A DNA stretch of 64,000 nucleotides from Halobacteriovorax sp. (GCA_002720865.1 PBIO01000030.1:212955-276954); one strand, 5' to 3'; numbered from the stretch's first letter, positions 54,485-64,000 are shown. The notes: generated by a model from the letters alone, not told the origin. Made by a program: numbers and translations.

Positions 54485-56059
54485 CTAGAAGAATCTTACA
54501 ACATCATTATAAAGGGCACCAATCATCAGCATTAAAAGAAGTGAAAGACCCAATTGTTGTGCAATTTCCATTTTTCGTCTTGAAACAGGACCACCATTAA
54601 GAATCTCTAAAAAGATAAACATAATATGACCACCATCTAAAACTGGTATCGGGAATAAGTTGATAATTCCAAGGTTAATTGAGATTAGTGCCATTAACTG
54701 AAAGAAATATGAAAAGCTCGTATTAAAGGAATCCGTAGCGACTTTTCCAATTGCTAATGGTCCGCCAATATTTTTTGCAGAAACTTCTGCTGTAATGAGC
54801 TTTTTAAATCCATCAAAAGTTTTTACAATGCTCTCCCATGTTCTGGGAAAAGCGTAATACAGAGAGTTAATCAATCCTCTAGAATTTGTATGAAAAAACC
54901 TGATCCCTTGAAAGACACCTGCACTATATACGCCGATTAACTTTATTTTTTTACCATTAGATTCTTTAATATCTGGAGTAACTCTAATCTCTCTTTCTTG
55001 CCCATCGGCCATAACATTTATGGTTACCGGACCTTCACTAGCCTTATCTATGGCATTTCTTAAATCATAGAATGAATTTAGATTAACTCCGTTAACTCCC
55101 AAGATGACATTGCCTTCTCTAAGGCCCGCTTTATCAGCAGGTGACTTCATGTTGACACTTTTAATCATCAGGTCGGCTGGATAAAATCCTCGCTCTCTTA
55201 ATTGTAAAATTTTGTCCTTAGTTGAATCTAGCTCGATCTTATTGGAGTAATCCTTTTCGGTTTTAAGCATTGCATAGGAGTCACCTTTTTTAACGGTGGC
55301 ATCCTTTTTAATAGAGTAAAAGAAAAGCTCCGTCCTTTTGTCATCATTGAACTGATCCAAAGACTTGTCCCAATTTACACTTTTTGAATCAAAACTAATC
55401 GCAAACCGAATACCGTTATCATTTACAACAACCGGCGCTCTCATTAAGGGAGATTTAGCAAAGGACTCTTGAAAGTCTTTCCCACTTACAGCAGAAGGAA
55501 TAGAAACCTCAGTTCCATTTCTATTTACGACTACACCAGAGATTTCAGCCTGCCCCTCAACGATTACATCACTTGGGTTATAAACCGGATTACCTTTTAC
55601 TTTTTTAATTACATCGCCTGAGCGATACCCTTTCTCATATAGAATATTAGTTTTATCCAAGACCCCTATTCTAATCTCTGGAATTCTCTCTCCCGCCACA
55701 AGAAGTGCATAAAAGATAAAATAAGCTAGGATAAAATTGGCCAGTGGCCCGCCCATAACAATCCAGAACCTTTGCCATTTAGTTTTATGAGTAAAAGTGA
55801 ACTTCCTATCTTCTTCTGGGATCTCATCTTTTAATAGTGGATTGTCTCCAAACATTTTCACATATCCGCCTAGAGGGATGAGTGACCATGCATACTCCGT
55901 ATCACCTTTTTTATATTTCAAAATTTTTGGGCCAAATCCGATAGAAAAGACTTCTACCCTTACACCAAATAGTCGTGCGAAAAAGAAATGACCAAGCTCA
56001 TGAAAGAAAACTAAAGGTCCGAGGAAAATAATAAAAATTAAAATAGGTTCAAGCATCAT
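54485..56059 (-). CDS. rseP: Site-2 intramembrane protease RseP
   Basis: RseP cuts membrane-bound regulators inside the bilayer. The zinc site HELGHFFFARLFGVRVEVFSIGFGP (near 21-45) contains HExxH, with the second ligand in LDGGHIMFIFLEIL near 475. About four membrane segments and a periplasmic PDZ region lie between; the PDZ motif AGLREGNVILGVNGVNLNSF is near 312. At 524 residues it is longer than the roughly 450 of E. coli RseP, owing to the central region. Its regulated target (an anti-sigma factor) is not encoded in the window. The gene follows cdsA directly, as in many proteobacteria. Confidence 0.93.
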   Translation of the reverse strand: MMLEPILIFIIFLGPLVFFHELGHFFFARLFGVRVEVFSIGFGPKILKYKKGDTEYAWSLIPLGGYVKMFGDNPLLKDEIPEEDRKFTFTHKTKWQRFWIVMGGPLANFILAYFIFYALLVAGERIPEIRIGVLDKTNILYEKGYRSGDVIKKVKGNPVYNPSDVIVEGQAEISGVVVNRNGTEVSIPSAVSGKDFQESFAKSPLMRAPVVVNDNGIRFAISFDSKSVNWDKSLDQFNDDKRTELFFYSIKKDATVKKGDSYAMLKTEKDYSNKIELDSTKDKILQLRERGFYPADLMIKSVNMKSPADKAGLREGNVILGVNGVNLNSFYDLRNAIDKASEGPVTINVMADGQEREIRVTPDIKESNGKKIKLIGVYSAGVFQGIRFFHTNSRGLINSLYYAFPRTWESIVKTFDGFKKLITAEVSAKNIGGPLAIGKVATDSFNTSFSYFFQLMALISINLGIINLFPIPVLDGGHIMFIFLEILNGGPVSRRKMEIAQQLGLSLLLMLMIGALYNDVVRFF

Positions 56060-56884
56060 TTAACCAAAGTAAAAGTACTTCAAAGCCAACGCATAAAACG
56101 GTGCCAAGAATATCAGACTATCTATTCTATCATAAACTCCGCCATGCCCTGGTATCAACGAAGAGCTATCTTTTACCTCTGCTTGTCTTTTAATCTTACT
56201 TTGAACGAGGTCGCCAACTTGAGACATTAGACCTAAAAAGCTAAAGAAAACAAATAGTTGGATACTCATGGTCCCAAAGAAAAATTGCCATGAAGCCCCT
56301 CCGATAATACCCGAGGTAATCATTCCACCAATCAACCCCTCAATAGTTTTATTAGGGCTAACAGTTTTCCAAAGCTTATGTTTTCCAAAATTCTTTCCAA
56401 AAAACCAGGCACCTGTATCCATTCCGAAATTTACCATCAGTAGAACAGCTAAAAACAGTCTCCATTTCTCATAATGTAAGAGTGAGGTCAGAGAGGCCAC
56501 AGGAAGAACAATCATAAGACCTGCAATATAAGGAAACTTCTTTGTGAACTTTTGTAGGAAATCACCTTCGATATTTATGTAGAAAAGATAAACCAGCAGC
56601 ATGATATTAAACAAAACCGCTGCATTATTGACCACAGTAAATAGACCAACGGTATTATCTAAATAATTTAAGTAAACTGTAGGTGCTAAGAATATTGCTT
56701 GTGAAATAAAGTAATTAGGTGTCCAGCGATCATTTTTAAATAAATTACAAAAAATTTCATCAATCGCCAAAACACCTACTATTAATACAAAGCCAATTGT
56801 TGGTGCGGAACCCAGATAAATCAAAATTGATAAGATTGTAACCAGAACTACGGCTGAAGTTATTCTTTTGGCAGTATTTGACAT
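56060..56884 (-). CDS. cdsA: Phosphatidate cytidylyltransferase
   Basis: CdsA activates phosphatidic acid to CDP-diacylglycerol, the precursor of all phospholipids, and feeds the PssA encoded nearby. The 274-residue protein has six to eight membrane helices and the C-terminal signature SQVGDLVQSKIKRQAEVKDSSSLIPGHGGVYDRIDSL (near 223-260). That signature contains conserved Asp and His residues for Mg2+ and CTP. It shares one base with the uppS stop and runs directly into rseP, the standard uppS-cdsA-rseP order. Confidence 0.96.
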   Translation of the reverse strand: MSNTAKRITSAVVLVTILSILIYLGSAPTIGFVLIVGVLAIDEIFCNLFKNDRWTPNYFISQAIFLAPTVYLNYLDNTVGLFTVVNNAAVLFNIMLLVYLFYINIEGDFLQKFTKKFPYIAGLMIVLPVASLTSLLHYEKWRLFLAVLLMVNFGMDTGAWFFGKNFGKHKLWKTVSPNKTIEGLIGGMITSGIIGGASWQFFFGTMSIQLFVFFSFLGLMSQVGDLVQSKIKRQAEVKDSSSLIPGHGGVYDRIDSLIFLAPFYALALKYFYFG

Positions 56885-57672
56885 TAGTTGCCTCTCACAG
56901 ATGCAGCCGAGTCAGATATATGTCTTAAGTTTTCTTCAGCTAAATTTTCATTTTCTTCAAGTGAGTTAGATTTTCTCGTTGCTCCAAACCTTCTTTCTCT
57001 TTCGTTCACCTTAAAAAGAATCTCTCTAAATTCTTTTCTCTTAAATTCTGGCCATTTAGTTTCTGTAAAAAACAGTTCTGCATAAGCAATCTGCCAGAGT
57101 AGAAAGTTAGAAACTCTCATATCTCCACCGGTTCTTATTAGCAGATCAACATCTTTAATATCGGGGATAAGTAGATTTTCAGCAAGGTCTTCTTTTGTAA
57201 GTTCTTTTCCCGGATTCTTTTTAATAAAACAATTAACAGATTTAATAATTTCATCTCGCCCACCGTAACCAAAGGCAAAGTTTAACTTAAGCCCTTTAGC
57301 ATTTTTAGTGAGGCCTTCTAAATCATAAATTAGGGATTTTGTTTCATCTGGAAGAGCAGAAATATCTCCCATCACTTTAAATCTAATATTATTTGCTAAT
57401 ATCCTTTTTTTCTCTTTTTTAATAAATTTCTTTAGTAGAGAAAATAAGGTTTTAACTTCAAGAAGTGGTCTACTCCAATTTTCTGTAGAGAAGGCATAAA
57501 GAGTTAAGGACTCAACATTTAAGTCATCTGCTTCCTCAACGATTTCAGATACAATTCGGCTACCTCGGATATGTCCCCATACTCTTGAATGAGCACGAGC
57601 TTCAGCCCAACGGCCATTACCATCCATTATGATCGCAACATGCTTGAATTGGTTCTCAAATTGCACTTTCAT
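56884..57672 (-). CDS. uppS: Undecaprenyl diphosphate synthase
   Basis: This enzyme makes the C55 lipid carrier for peptidoglycan and surface polysaccharides. The 262-residue protein is of standard size. IIMDGNGRWAEARAHSRVWGHIRGS (about 14-38) holds the catalytic Asp and diphosphate-binding residues, ALYAFSTENWSRP is near 58-70, and DVDLLIRTGGDMRVSNFLLWQIAYAELFF near 188-216. The gene follows frr by 3 bp. Being in the same operon as rpsB-tsf-pyrH-frr ties lipid-carrier supply to translation. Confidence 0.97.
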   Translation of the reverse strand: MKVQFENQFKHVAIIMDGNGRWAEARAHSRVWGHIRGSRIVSEIVEEADDLNVESLTLYAFSTENWSRPLLEVKTLFSLLKKFIKKEKKRILANNIRFKVMGDISALPDETKSLIYDLEGLTKNAKGLKLNFAFGYGGRDEIIKSVNCFIKKNPGKELTKEDLAENLLIPDIKDVDLLIRTGGDMRVSNFLLWQIAYAELFFTETKWPEFKRKEFREILFKVNERERRFGATRKSNSLEENENLAEENLRHISDSAASVRGN

Positions 57673-57675
57673 ATT

Positions 57676-58233
57676 TTAAACGGAAAGAATCTCACTTTCT
57701 TTAGATGTCATGATCTCATCAACCTCTTTTACATACTTATCTGTTACAACTTGGATTTCAGCTTGAAACTTCTTAGAGTCATCTTCACCGATGGCCTTAT
57801 CTTTTTCAGCTTTCTTTACCTTGTCGTTCTGGTCTCTTCTGGCATTACGAATAGCGATTTTCGCATCTTCGCCTAGTTTTTTGATATCTTTGACCTGCTC
57901 TTTTCTTCTTTCTTCAGTTAAGGCAGGAAATGGAATTCTAATTAGGTTTCCATCATTCGAAGGAGTTAGTCCTAAATTTGCACCCATGATTGCTTTTTCA
58001 ATTTCAGCAATCATCGTTTTGTCGAAAGGTTGGATCTGCAAAAGTCTAGCTTCTGGAGTACTGATTTGTCCCACCTGAGCCACTGGAGTAGCTGATCCAT
58101 AATAGTCTACACTTACGCCATCTAATACACTCGCAGAAGCTCGACCAGTTCTAACTTTCGTTAACTGATGCTTTAAAGATTCTATCGCTTTAGACATGCT
58201 CTCTTCTAATACAGGTTTAATTTCATCTAACAC
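57676..58233 (-). CDS. frr: Ribosome recycling factor
   Basis: RRF splits post-termination ribosomes with EF-G. The 185-residue size is exact for the family. KVRTGRASASVLDGVSVDYYGSATPVAQV (near 27-55), PEARLLQIQPFDK near 60-72 and RIPFPALTEERRKEQVK near 101-117 match the conserved blocks. It lies between pyrH and uppS, the common bacterial order. Confidence 0.98.
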   Translation of the reverse strand: MLDEIKPVLEESMSKAIESLKHQLTKVRTGRASASVLDGVSVDYYGSATPVAQVGQISTPEARLLQIQPFDKTMIAEIEKAIMGANLGLTPSNDGNLIRIPFPALTEERRKEQVKDIKKLGEDAKIAIRNARRDQNDKVKKAEKDKAIGEDDSKKFQAEIQVVTDKYVKEVDEIMTSKESEILSV

Positions 58234-58244
58234 AATATTCTCCT

Positions 58245-58955
58245 TTAATTATTAGTAACGATGGTACCAATAGATGCACCTTCTACTACTTTTTTAATAT
58301 TCCCTTTTTCGAAAATATTAAAAACAATTATATCTAACTCGTTATCCATACAAAGTGAGATCGCAGTGGAATCCATAACTTTAATTCCCTGTTTCAAAAC
58401 ATCCATATAGTTTAATTTATCGTATTTAACAGCATCCGGGTTCCCAACAGGATCAGTATCGTAGATCCCATCAACCTTTGTTGCTTTTAAGATTACTTCT
58501 GCATCAATTTCATTCGCTCTAAGCGCAGCCGCTGTATCCGTGGTAAAATAAGGATTACCAGTTCCTGCGGCAAAAATGATGACTCTTTTCTTTTCCAAGT
58601 GTCTGACAGCTCTTCTTCTAATATAAGGCTCTGCTATTTCAGACATTTCAATTGCTGTGGCCACTCTAGTATAAACCCCAACTCTTTCAAGATGATCTTG
58701 AAGGGCCAGTGAATTAATCACAGTTGCAAGCATTCCCATATGATCTGAAGTTGTCCTATCCATTCCTTTTGTAGAGCCAGCAACACCACGGTGAATATTT
58801 CCTCCACCGATAACTAACGCAATCTCTACACCCATTTCATGAATGGCTTTAATGTCTTCTGCTAAACTTGAAATTGTTTCGGGACAAATTCCGCCCCCTT
58901 GACCACCGGCAAGTGCTTCACCAGATAACTTTAGAAGGATTCTTTTATATTTCAT
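58245..58955 (-). CDS. pyrH: Uridylate kinase
   Basis: PyrH phosphorylates UMP to UDP for nucleic-acid and sugar-nucleotide synthesis. I chose the ATG at 58955 ([10 protein letters not shown]) because AAGGGAAG lies just upstream and it gives the normal length of 236 residues; an in-frame start at 59009 would add 18 unrelated residues. Motifs include [15 protein letters not shown] near 8-22, [11 protein letters not shown] near 49-59, [19 protein letters not shown] near 130-148 and [13 protein letters not shown] near 158. Confidence 0.97.
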   Translation of the reverse strand: MKYKRILLKLSGEALAGGQGGGICPETISSLAEDIKAIHEMGVEIALVIGGGNIHRGVAGSTKGMDRTTSDHMGMLATVINSLALQDHLERVGVYTRVATAIEMSEIAEPYIRRRAVRHLEKKRVIIFAAGTGNPYFTTDTAAALRANEIDAEVILKATKVDGIYDTDPVGNPDAVKYDKLNYMDVLKQGIKVMDSTAISLCMDNELDIIVFNIFEKGNIKKVVEGASIGTIVTNN

Positions 58956-59039
58956 TAAGCTTCCCTTAGACAAACAAAAGGGGACTGAGGTGCAACTGCT
59001 GCCGCTCAATCCCCTATGTTTTATTTAATCAATTTTTTT

Positions 59040-59912
59040 TTACTGCTTACCTGTCATTTTAGCGACTTCGTCAGCAAGGTTATCTTCTTTTTTCTCGATA
59101 CCTTCGCCTAAGTTAAGCTTGTGAAAAGCTACTACTTCAATGTCACTTCCAACACTTGCAATAAGCTTTTTAACATTCATATCTGGATCTTTAACGAATG
59201 CTTGCTCAAGAAGACAAACTTCTTTAGCTAGCTTTCCAAGTTTACCCATAATAATCTTGTCGATCATATTTTCTGGCTTTCCTTCTTCAAGAAGTTGAGC
59301 CTTGTAAATCGCAGCTTCTCTTTGCTTGTAGTCTTCATCAATCTCATCGGCCTTAAGAAACTTTGGTGAAGCAGCGGCAACATGCATGGCAATGTCTTTA
59401 GCTAGTTCTTGAACTTTTTCACCTTTGTCTGAAGACTTAAGATTAACTAGAACACCAATTTTTCCACCGTGGTTATAGCTTCCTAAAACTCCGTCTGTAT
59501 CAACACCAACAAATCTTCTGATATCAACTTTTTCACCACACTTAAGTGTTAGCTCATTTGACTCAGCACTTTTAGCGTCTTTTAATTCATTGATGTCACC
59601 CGGCTTGTTAGCTAGTGTCCACTCAGCAATATTTTTTGTGAAACCTTGAAAATCATCACCTTTAGAAACAAAGTCTGTTTCACAGTTTACTTCAACGATT
59701 ACACCTCTATTTCCATCAACAACTGTTGCAATAGCACCTTCAGCAGCAACACGTGATTGCTTCTTTTGAGCAGCAGCTAAACCTTTTTTACGAAGGTAAT
59801 CAACAGCAGCTTCAAGATCCCCATTTGTTTCCTTAAGGGCATCTTTACAGGCCATCATTCCAGCACCAGTTTGTTCTCTTAATTCTTTTACAGCAGCAGC
59901 AGTAATTGCCAT
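59040..59912 (-). CDS. tsf: Elongation factor Ts
   Basis: EF-Ts exchanges nucleotide on EF-Tu. The 290-residue protein is a full-length version with the N-terminal VKELREQTGAGMMACKDALKET (about 8-29), which binds EF-Tu. The central core has EVNCETDFVSKGDDFQ near 74-89 and HVAAASPKFLKADE near 182. It is the second gene of the rpsB operon and has AAAGAGGAT upstream of its ATG. Confidence 0.98.
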   Translation of the reverse strand: MAITAAAVKELREQTGAGMMACKDALKETNGDLEAAVDYLRKKGLAAAQKKQSRVAAEGAIATVVDGNRGVIVEVNCETDFVSKGDDFQGFTKNIAEWTLANKPGDINELKDAKSAESNELTLKCGEKVDIRRFVGVDTDGVLGSYNHGGKIGVLVNLKSSDKGEKVQELAKDIAMHVAAASPKFLKADEIDEDYKQREAAIYKAQLLEEGKPENMIDKIIMGKLGKLAKEVCLLEQAFVKDPDMNVKKLIASVGSDIEVVAFHKLNLGEGIEKKEDNLADEVAKMTGKQ

Positions 59913-59941
59913 ATCTATATCCTCTTTAAAAAAATAGTTAA

Positions 59942-60745
59942 TTATTCAGCAGTTTCTTCATCACCCATAAGGTCGATATCTTTTTCGAACTTAGAAATGA
60001 TTTCTTTCTCAAGAGAAGCGTCTCTACCAGCAGTTTCCTTGTTAGTTGTAGCTTTCTTAACATTCTTAGAACCTTCGTTAACAGCGTCAGCCATATAAGA
60101 AGCTAAAAGAGTTACAGACTTGATAGCATCGTCATTTCCAGGAACAACGTAAGAGATACCTGCAGGATCACAGTTTGTATCAGTGATAGCAACAACTGGA
60201 ATACCAAGTACATTTGCTTCTTGAATGGCAATTCTTTCATTGTTTGGATCAACAACAAAAAGAGCACCAGGAAGCTTTCTCATATCCTTGATACCACCAA
60301 GGTTTTTCTCAAGCTTGATCATATCTTTTTCGATTTTAGATCTTTCTTTTTTAGTAAGTAGTCCAAAATCACCAGTCTCTTTCATCTTCTCAACTTTACG
60401 AAGCTTATCGATTGAAAGGTTGATTGTTTTGTAGTTTGTAAGCATCCCACCTAACCAACGGTTAGTTACGTGAAAAGCTCCACAAGATTCAGCTGCGTCT
60501 CTAACGGCCTGAGCTGCTTGTCTTTTAGTTCCTACGAAAAGAACTGGCTTTCCTTCTTGAGATGTTTTTTTCAAAAAATCATATGCGGATTTAGCGAGAG
60601 GAATAGTTTTTCCAAGGTCTACAATGTAGATTCCGTTTCTCTCACCAAAAACGTATTTTTTCATTTTTGGATTCCATTTGTGGGTTTGGTGTCCGAAATG
60701 TGCACCGGCCTCTAGTAGTTCTTGTAATTGTAATTCTTTAGCCAC
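59942..60745 (-). CDS. rpsB: Ribosomal protein S2
   Basis: S2 is a late-binding protein of the small subunit. I chose the GTG at 60745 ([14 protein letters not shown]): AAGGAG lies seven bases upstream, and the longer in-frame ATG at 60781 would place that site inside the coding region. The 267-residue product includes [25 protein letters not shown] near 8-32, [14 protein letters not shown] near 92-105 and [11 protein letters not shown] near 170. It ends in an acidic tail of about 20 residues. It leads the operon with tsf and is preceded by a promoter and a structured leader. Confidence 0.98.
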   Translation of the reverse strand: MAKELQLQELLEAGAHFGHQTHKWNPKMKKYVFGERNGIYIVDLGKTIPLAKSAYDFLKKTSQEGKPVLFVGTKRQAAQAVRDAAESCGAFHVTNRWLGGMLTNYKTINLSIDKLRKVEKMKETGDFGLLTKKERSKIEKDMIKLEKNLGGIKDMRKLPGALFVVDPNNERIAIQEANVLGIPVVAITDTNCDPAGISYVVPGNDDAIKSVTLLASYMADAVNEGSKNVKKATTNKETAGRDASLEKEIISKFEKDIDLMGDEETAE

Positions 60746-60860
60746 AATTAACTCCTTAACTTGATGGTTATCTAATCGCATCTACGCCCTAGAAAGGGAC
60801 CATCAATAGTGATGCGAATGTTGATATTCTGCGGACTGCCCGCAGTGCCTTAAAATTATA
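60746..60860 (-). promoter_or_regulatory. rpsB promoter and structured leader
   Basis: On the minus strand a perfect -10 TATAAT (60855-60860) gives a start near 60848 and a leader of about 100 bases; a -35 is not convincing. The leader can fold a hairpin CTGCGG-GCAGT-CCGCAG (60829-60845). It can also form two competing pairings: ATCAA/TTGAT (60802-60806 and 60821-60825) or CATCA/TGATG (60801-60805 and 60810-60814). S2 is known to repress its own operon through the leader, so an autoregulatory site is plausible. Confidence 0.55.
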
Positions 60861-60941
60861 GGATTTGATAGCATAGGCAAAATGGATGAACAAGCCTATT
60901 AGTGAAGGATTACGAAGGTTTAGACCTATTGATTCAGTCTG

Positions 60942-63299
60942 TTAATCTTGCATTGGGGGAACTAAAACTTTACGTCTTTTTGATCCTTCCGCAGGACCAA
61001 CAATCCCTTTAGCTTCCATTTCTTCAATCAGGTTCGCAGCCCTGTTATATCCAACTCTTAGACGTCTTTGAAGCATAGAAGCGCTGGCGGACTGATGCTG
61101 TGCAACGATTTTGACCGCCTCATCGAAAAGATTTTTGTCTTTAACATCTGCGTCATTTACTGAAGTGATATGAGAGCCAAAAGCGTATTCGTCAACTGGT
61201 TCTTGGTTTCCACCATTCTCAAGGAAGTCCATGGCCTCAGTTTTAAAGTCTACTGGTATCTCTGAAAGTCTCTCCGTAAGAACTTCAATTTCTTCCTCAT
61301 CTACAAATGAGCTATGGCATCGAATACTTTGAGCACCTTGCTTGAAGAGCATATCCCCTTTTCCTAATAGAAGTTCTGCTCCAACTGTATTTAAAATTGT
61401 TCTCGAATCCTGACTGGCCGTAACTCTAAAACTTACTCTTGTTGGAAAGTTTGATTTAATAGTACCCGTAATAACGTCCACCGAAGGTCTTTGCGTTGCT
61501 AAAACAAGATGGATTCCAGCAGCTCTTGCCTTAGCTGCAAGTCTATTAATATTGCTTTCAATTTCTTTTCCAGCTTTTGTTAAAATTAAATCAGCGAACT
61601 CATCTACAATTATAACGAGATATGTAAGTGAGTAGTTCTCACCATCATCTTCATAATACTGCTTAATATCCGCTAACATTTTGCCATCAGCACGTTTTAG
61701 TTTTTCATTGAATCCTTCAATATTTCTAACACCAAATTCTTTTAGGATCGTATAACGTCTTTCCATCTCCTGAACGGCCCACATCAATGAAATAGCTGCA
61801 CTTTTAGCGTCAGTTAAAACTGGCATAATCAGATGAGGTAATTTTTGATAGAGAGCTAGTTCAAGCTGCTTTGGATCAATTAAGATTAGCTTCATTTGCT
61901 CTGGTGATTTCTTAACCAATAGAGAAACAAGAAGAGCATTAATAAAAACTGATTTACCTGCTCCAGTTGCACCCGCCACTAACATATGAGGCATAGCCGC
62001 CAAGTCTACAACAAGCGTATCTCCATAAGCATTTTTTCCCATGGCTATAGGAAGCTTATGTTTTGTATCCTTAAATTCTTTTGTGCTTAATACTTCATCT
62101 AGATAAATAATTTCTCTAGGATTTCTTGGAACCTCTATACCGACAGTAGTCTTACCAACCATTGGGTAAACGATACGAATGGGGGCACCAAGAAGTGCCA
62201 TACTTAATTCTTTATTCGTATTTGTAACTTTTGAAACTTTAACCCCAGGACCAAGGTTTAATTCAAAAGTGTCTACAACTGGACCTTTTAAAATATTTAC
62301 GATCTCTCCATCAATTTTATATTCAGCGAGAGTCGCTTCGATTCTATTAATAATATCCGTAAAATATTCTGAGTCTGGTTGAATATTCTGCTGATTCTGT
62401 CTCTTCATAGATACAGTTGAAACCGCAGCAAAATAATTCATCTCTAGCTGCTCACCAGAGGCTTTATTAACTTTTGGTTTTGGACTCGGCTTAGAAGTTG
62501 GAAGAATGCTCTTCACCTTACTTGCAATCGAGTTCTCTTCCTTAACTTCTACTATTTCTTCAGATACTTTTACTTCTTGTACGGGAACTTTTCTTATGAC
62601 GGGCTCTTCTTTTACGGGAGCAGCTTCAGACACCATACTTTGTTCAAATGCAGATGGTTTTTCTTTTTCATTCCAGGCCAATTGCCCAGAAAGTTTACTA
62701 GGAACATTTTTTCTAACTTTATCACTTAAGTTTCTAGTTTGATAAACAAGACGGTCTATAAGCTGACTCCAAACATTCCATGCTCTATTTAAAACCGCAG
62801 GAGCGTTTCTAAAAAAGCCTCCTATTCCTACGATTGCATCCTTAAAATCTCCTCTAAAGCTACAGGCTAAAGTTCCTATTAAAAATGAAGCAAACAGAAA
62901 ATAAACATCACTTTGATTTAGATAAGATCCAAACAAATAATAGAGCCCTTCACCCAAAAACCGAGGATAAAAAATCATGCTTGAACTTAGGAAAAGACCG
63001 CTTAATAGGACTGCATTTAAGAGGTCTAATTTATAATCCCTTCTAGAAAATAAAAAAGTATAGAGAAGTGCAAAACTGATGAATGGAAAAAAGATCCAAG
63101 GTCCAGAATAATAGCCAATAAAACTTACAAAGGAAGTTCCATAGTACGAGAAAAATCCAACGTCCCCACCATCAGAAGTGATAGACATAAAATTGTCCGG
63201 TAATGAATCATGATAATAGAAAGCAAAGAAACTTACCGCAGTAAGTAAAAATAGTATAAGAAGTTGTGCTTTTAAGATTTTTGAATTTAGTCCCGACAT
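60942..63299 (-). CDS. ftsK: DNA translocase FtsK/SpoIIIE
   Basis: FtsK pumps DNA at the division septum so sister chromosomes separate. The 785-residue protein has four membrane helices in the first 150 or so residues and a linker rich in Glu/Val/Pro to about 285. The RecA-type motor has Walker A AGATGAGKSVFINALL near 440, Walker B VIIVDEFADLIL near 558, and ATQRPSVDVITGTIKSNFPTRVSFRV near 598. The last about 65 residues are the winged-helix gamma domain (HQSASASMLQRRLRVGYNRAANLIEEM) that reads the KOPS DNA polarity signals. It lies upstream of rpsB on the same strand, separated by about 80 bp and the rpsB promoter. Confidence 0.95.
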   Translation of the reverse strand: MSGLNSKILKAQLLILFLLTAVSFFAFYYHDSLPDNFMSITSDGGDVGFFSYYGTSFVSFIGYYSGPWIFFPFISFALLYTFLFSRRDYKLDLLNAVLLSGLFLSSSMIFYPRFLGEGLYYLFGSYLNQSDVYFLFASFLIGTLACSFRGDFKDAIVGIGGFFRNAPAVLNRAWNVWSQLIDRLVYQTRNLSDKVRKNVPSKLSGQLAWNEKEKPSAFEQSMVSEAAPVKEEPVIRKVPVQEVKVSEEIVEVKEENSIASKVKSILPTSKPSPKPKVNKASGEQLEMNYFAAVSTVSMKRQNQQNIQPDSEYFTDIINRIEATLAEYKIDGEIVNILKGPVVDTFELNLGPGVKVSKVTNTNKELSMALLGAPIRIVYPMVGKTTVGIEVPRNPREIIYLDEVLSTKEFKDTKHKLPIAMGKNAYGDTLVVDLAAMPHMLVAGATGAGKSVFINALLVSLLVKKSPEQMKLILIDPKQLELALYQKLPHLIMPVLTDAKSAAISLMWAVQEMERRYTILKEFGVRNIEGFNEKLKRADGKMLADIKQYYEDDGENYSLTYLVIIVDEFADLILTKAGKEIESNINRLAAKARAAGIHLVLATQRPSVDVITGTIKSNFPTRVSFRVTASQDSRTILNTVGAELLLGKGDMLFKQGAQSIRCHSSFVDEEEIEVLTERLSEIPVDFKTEAMDFLENGGNQEPVDEYAFGSHITSVNDADVKDKNLFDEAVKIVAQHQSASASMLQRRLRVGYNRAANLIEEMEAKGIVGPAEGSKRRKVLVPPMQD

Positions 63300-63462
63300 A
63301 ATATTATTTTACTCGCTACAGTAAGGCTGTGTCCAACAAGGTAATAATATCCAAGGCCTTGCGCTGCGTTATATCATTTTTCGATAGGGTATATTCTTTA
63401 TGTGTTCTTGTGCACTAGGCCTTTGACCTCTATTATCCAGAAAATTTTTAAACGGAGATCAA

Positions 63463-63828
63463 ATGAAACTTACACTTATCGCACTTACAGTCCTTGCTTC
63501 ATCTACTTCTTTTGCTTGTAATATCCCAAGTGAACTTGAAGATGCTGCCCTTTATACAATCGAAGAAAAGTTCACAGAACTTCCTAAAGCTGGGTTAGAG
63601 ATCACTTCTCTCGTTAGAAAAGAAGTTAATAAGATTGAAGATATCTCTCATTGCTCTAGCAAAGATATGTCTGTTTCTTCTTTCTTAACCCCATCGGGAA
63701 AACTTTTTCATGCGGTTTACACTTCTGAAGATCATTGTGACGGTGGTAACTCTTACGGCGCTGTTCTAGATGCCAACCTTAAGGCCGTCGCTCATATTGG
63801 TGATAGTGACTTCTATTGTATTGATTAA
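63463..63828 (+). CDS. Small exported cysteine-containing protein
   Basis: No family was recognised. The 121-residue product has a signal peptide (MKLTLIALTVLASSTSFA, cleavage just before CNIPSE). Four cysteines follow (positions about 19, 64, 88 and 119), enough for two disulfides. The body has a strand-rich middle (SVSSFLTPSGKLFHAVYTS) and ends at DFYCID. The ribosome-binding site ACGGAG is clear. It is a single-gene unit between divergent ftsK and the convergent 5S rRNA, ending at the shared terminator. Confidence 0.78.
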   Translation: MKLTLIALTVLASSTSFACNIPSELEDAALYTIEEKFTELPKAGLEITSLVRKEVNKIEDISHCSSKDMSVSSFLTPSGKLFHAVYTSEDHCDGGNSYGAVLDANLKAVAHIGDSDFYCID

Positions 63829-63858
63829 TATTTAAGAAACTAAAAGATTTAAGAAATA

Positions 63859-63886
63859 AAAAAGCCACTCCGAAGAGTGGCTTTTT
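63859..63886. terminator. Bidirectional terminator between the secreted-protein gene and the rRNA operon
   Basis: AAAAAGCCACTC-CGAA-GAGTGGCTTTTT forms a 12-bp stem including the A/T pairs, with a tetraloop and T-runs on both strands. It can end the plus-strand gene and the minus-strand 5S rRNA. Confidence 0.93.
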
Positions 63887-63895
63887 ATTTAAAAA

Positions 63896-64000
<105 letters not shown>

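Overview
The window is a bacterial chromosome segment of low GC content. It reads like a member of the Bacteriovoracales (Bdellovibrionota, resembling Halobacteriovorax or Bacteriovorax). That placement is inferred from the AT-rich sequence, from a divergent gliding-type Agl/Glt locus shared by myxobacteria and Bdellovibrio relatives, and from an outer-membrane beta-barrel of the type common in those groups. It is not proved by a phylogenetic marker. Coding density is very high and there are many ATGA-type start/stop overlaps. No insertion sequences, prophage, CRISPR arrays or tRNA genes were seen.

1-10,100: a truncated sigma-54 response regulator, a CysQ-like phosphatase, a YejABE-type peptide transporter without its ATPase, and a minus-strand run of mostly exported proteins. 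The run holds a coiled-coil protein, a methyltransferase with a signal peptide, two unknowns, a matrixin-like metalloprotease with a C-terminal sorting-like tail, and a small secreted protein. A well-matched sigma-54 promoter with tandem upstream repeats precedes the run. A DUF2064 transferase follows.

10,100-16,060: groES-groEL with a strong promoter and a perfect palindrome that is not CIRCE, polA whose proofreading residues are lost, an RDD membrane protein and thioredoxin.

16,200-26,212: a gliding-machinery-like locus. A TolQ/TolR/TolR motor (AglRQS-like) reads rightward. A facing minus-strand operon encodes an outer-membrane barrel, two TPR proteins, a TPR lipoprotein, a small exported protein and an FHA-TonB protein, in the same order as the gltC-D-E-F-G arrangement I recall from Myxococcus.

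26,290-40,000: an AddAB-type helicase-nuclease pair, the redox chaperone Hsp33, a lipoprotein of possible alkaline-phosphatase fold, a membrane iron-sulfur oxidoreductase, and three unrecognised exported proteins in a tight operon. The middle one of these appears to start at an ATT codon.

40,120-49,330: hisS-valS, then a minus-strand operon (DUF309 protein, EI24-like membrane protein, GT9-like protein), then a plus-strand operon (HisC-family aminotransferase, fumarylacetoacetase-family hydrolase, flavin reductase-like protein, small protein).

49,350-64,000: trigger factor, truA, a predicted outer-membrane protein, then a long housekeeping operon read leftward: rpsB-tsf-pyrH-frr-uppS-cdsA-rseP-tsaB-psd-like-pssA. 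It links translation, cell-envelope isoprenoid and phospholipid synthesis. FtsK, a small secreted protein and the 3' part of a 5S rRNA complete the window. No gene-free stretch exceeds 300 bases. The longest, between 9,142 and 9,400, carries the sigma-54 promoter region.
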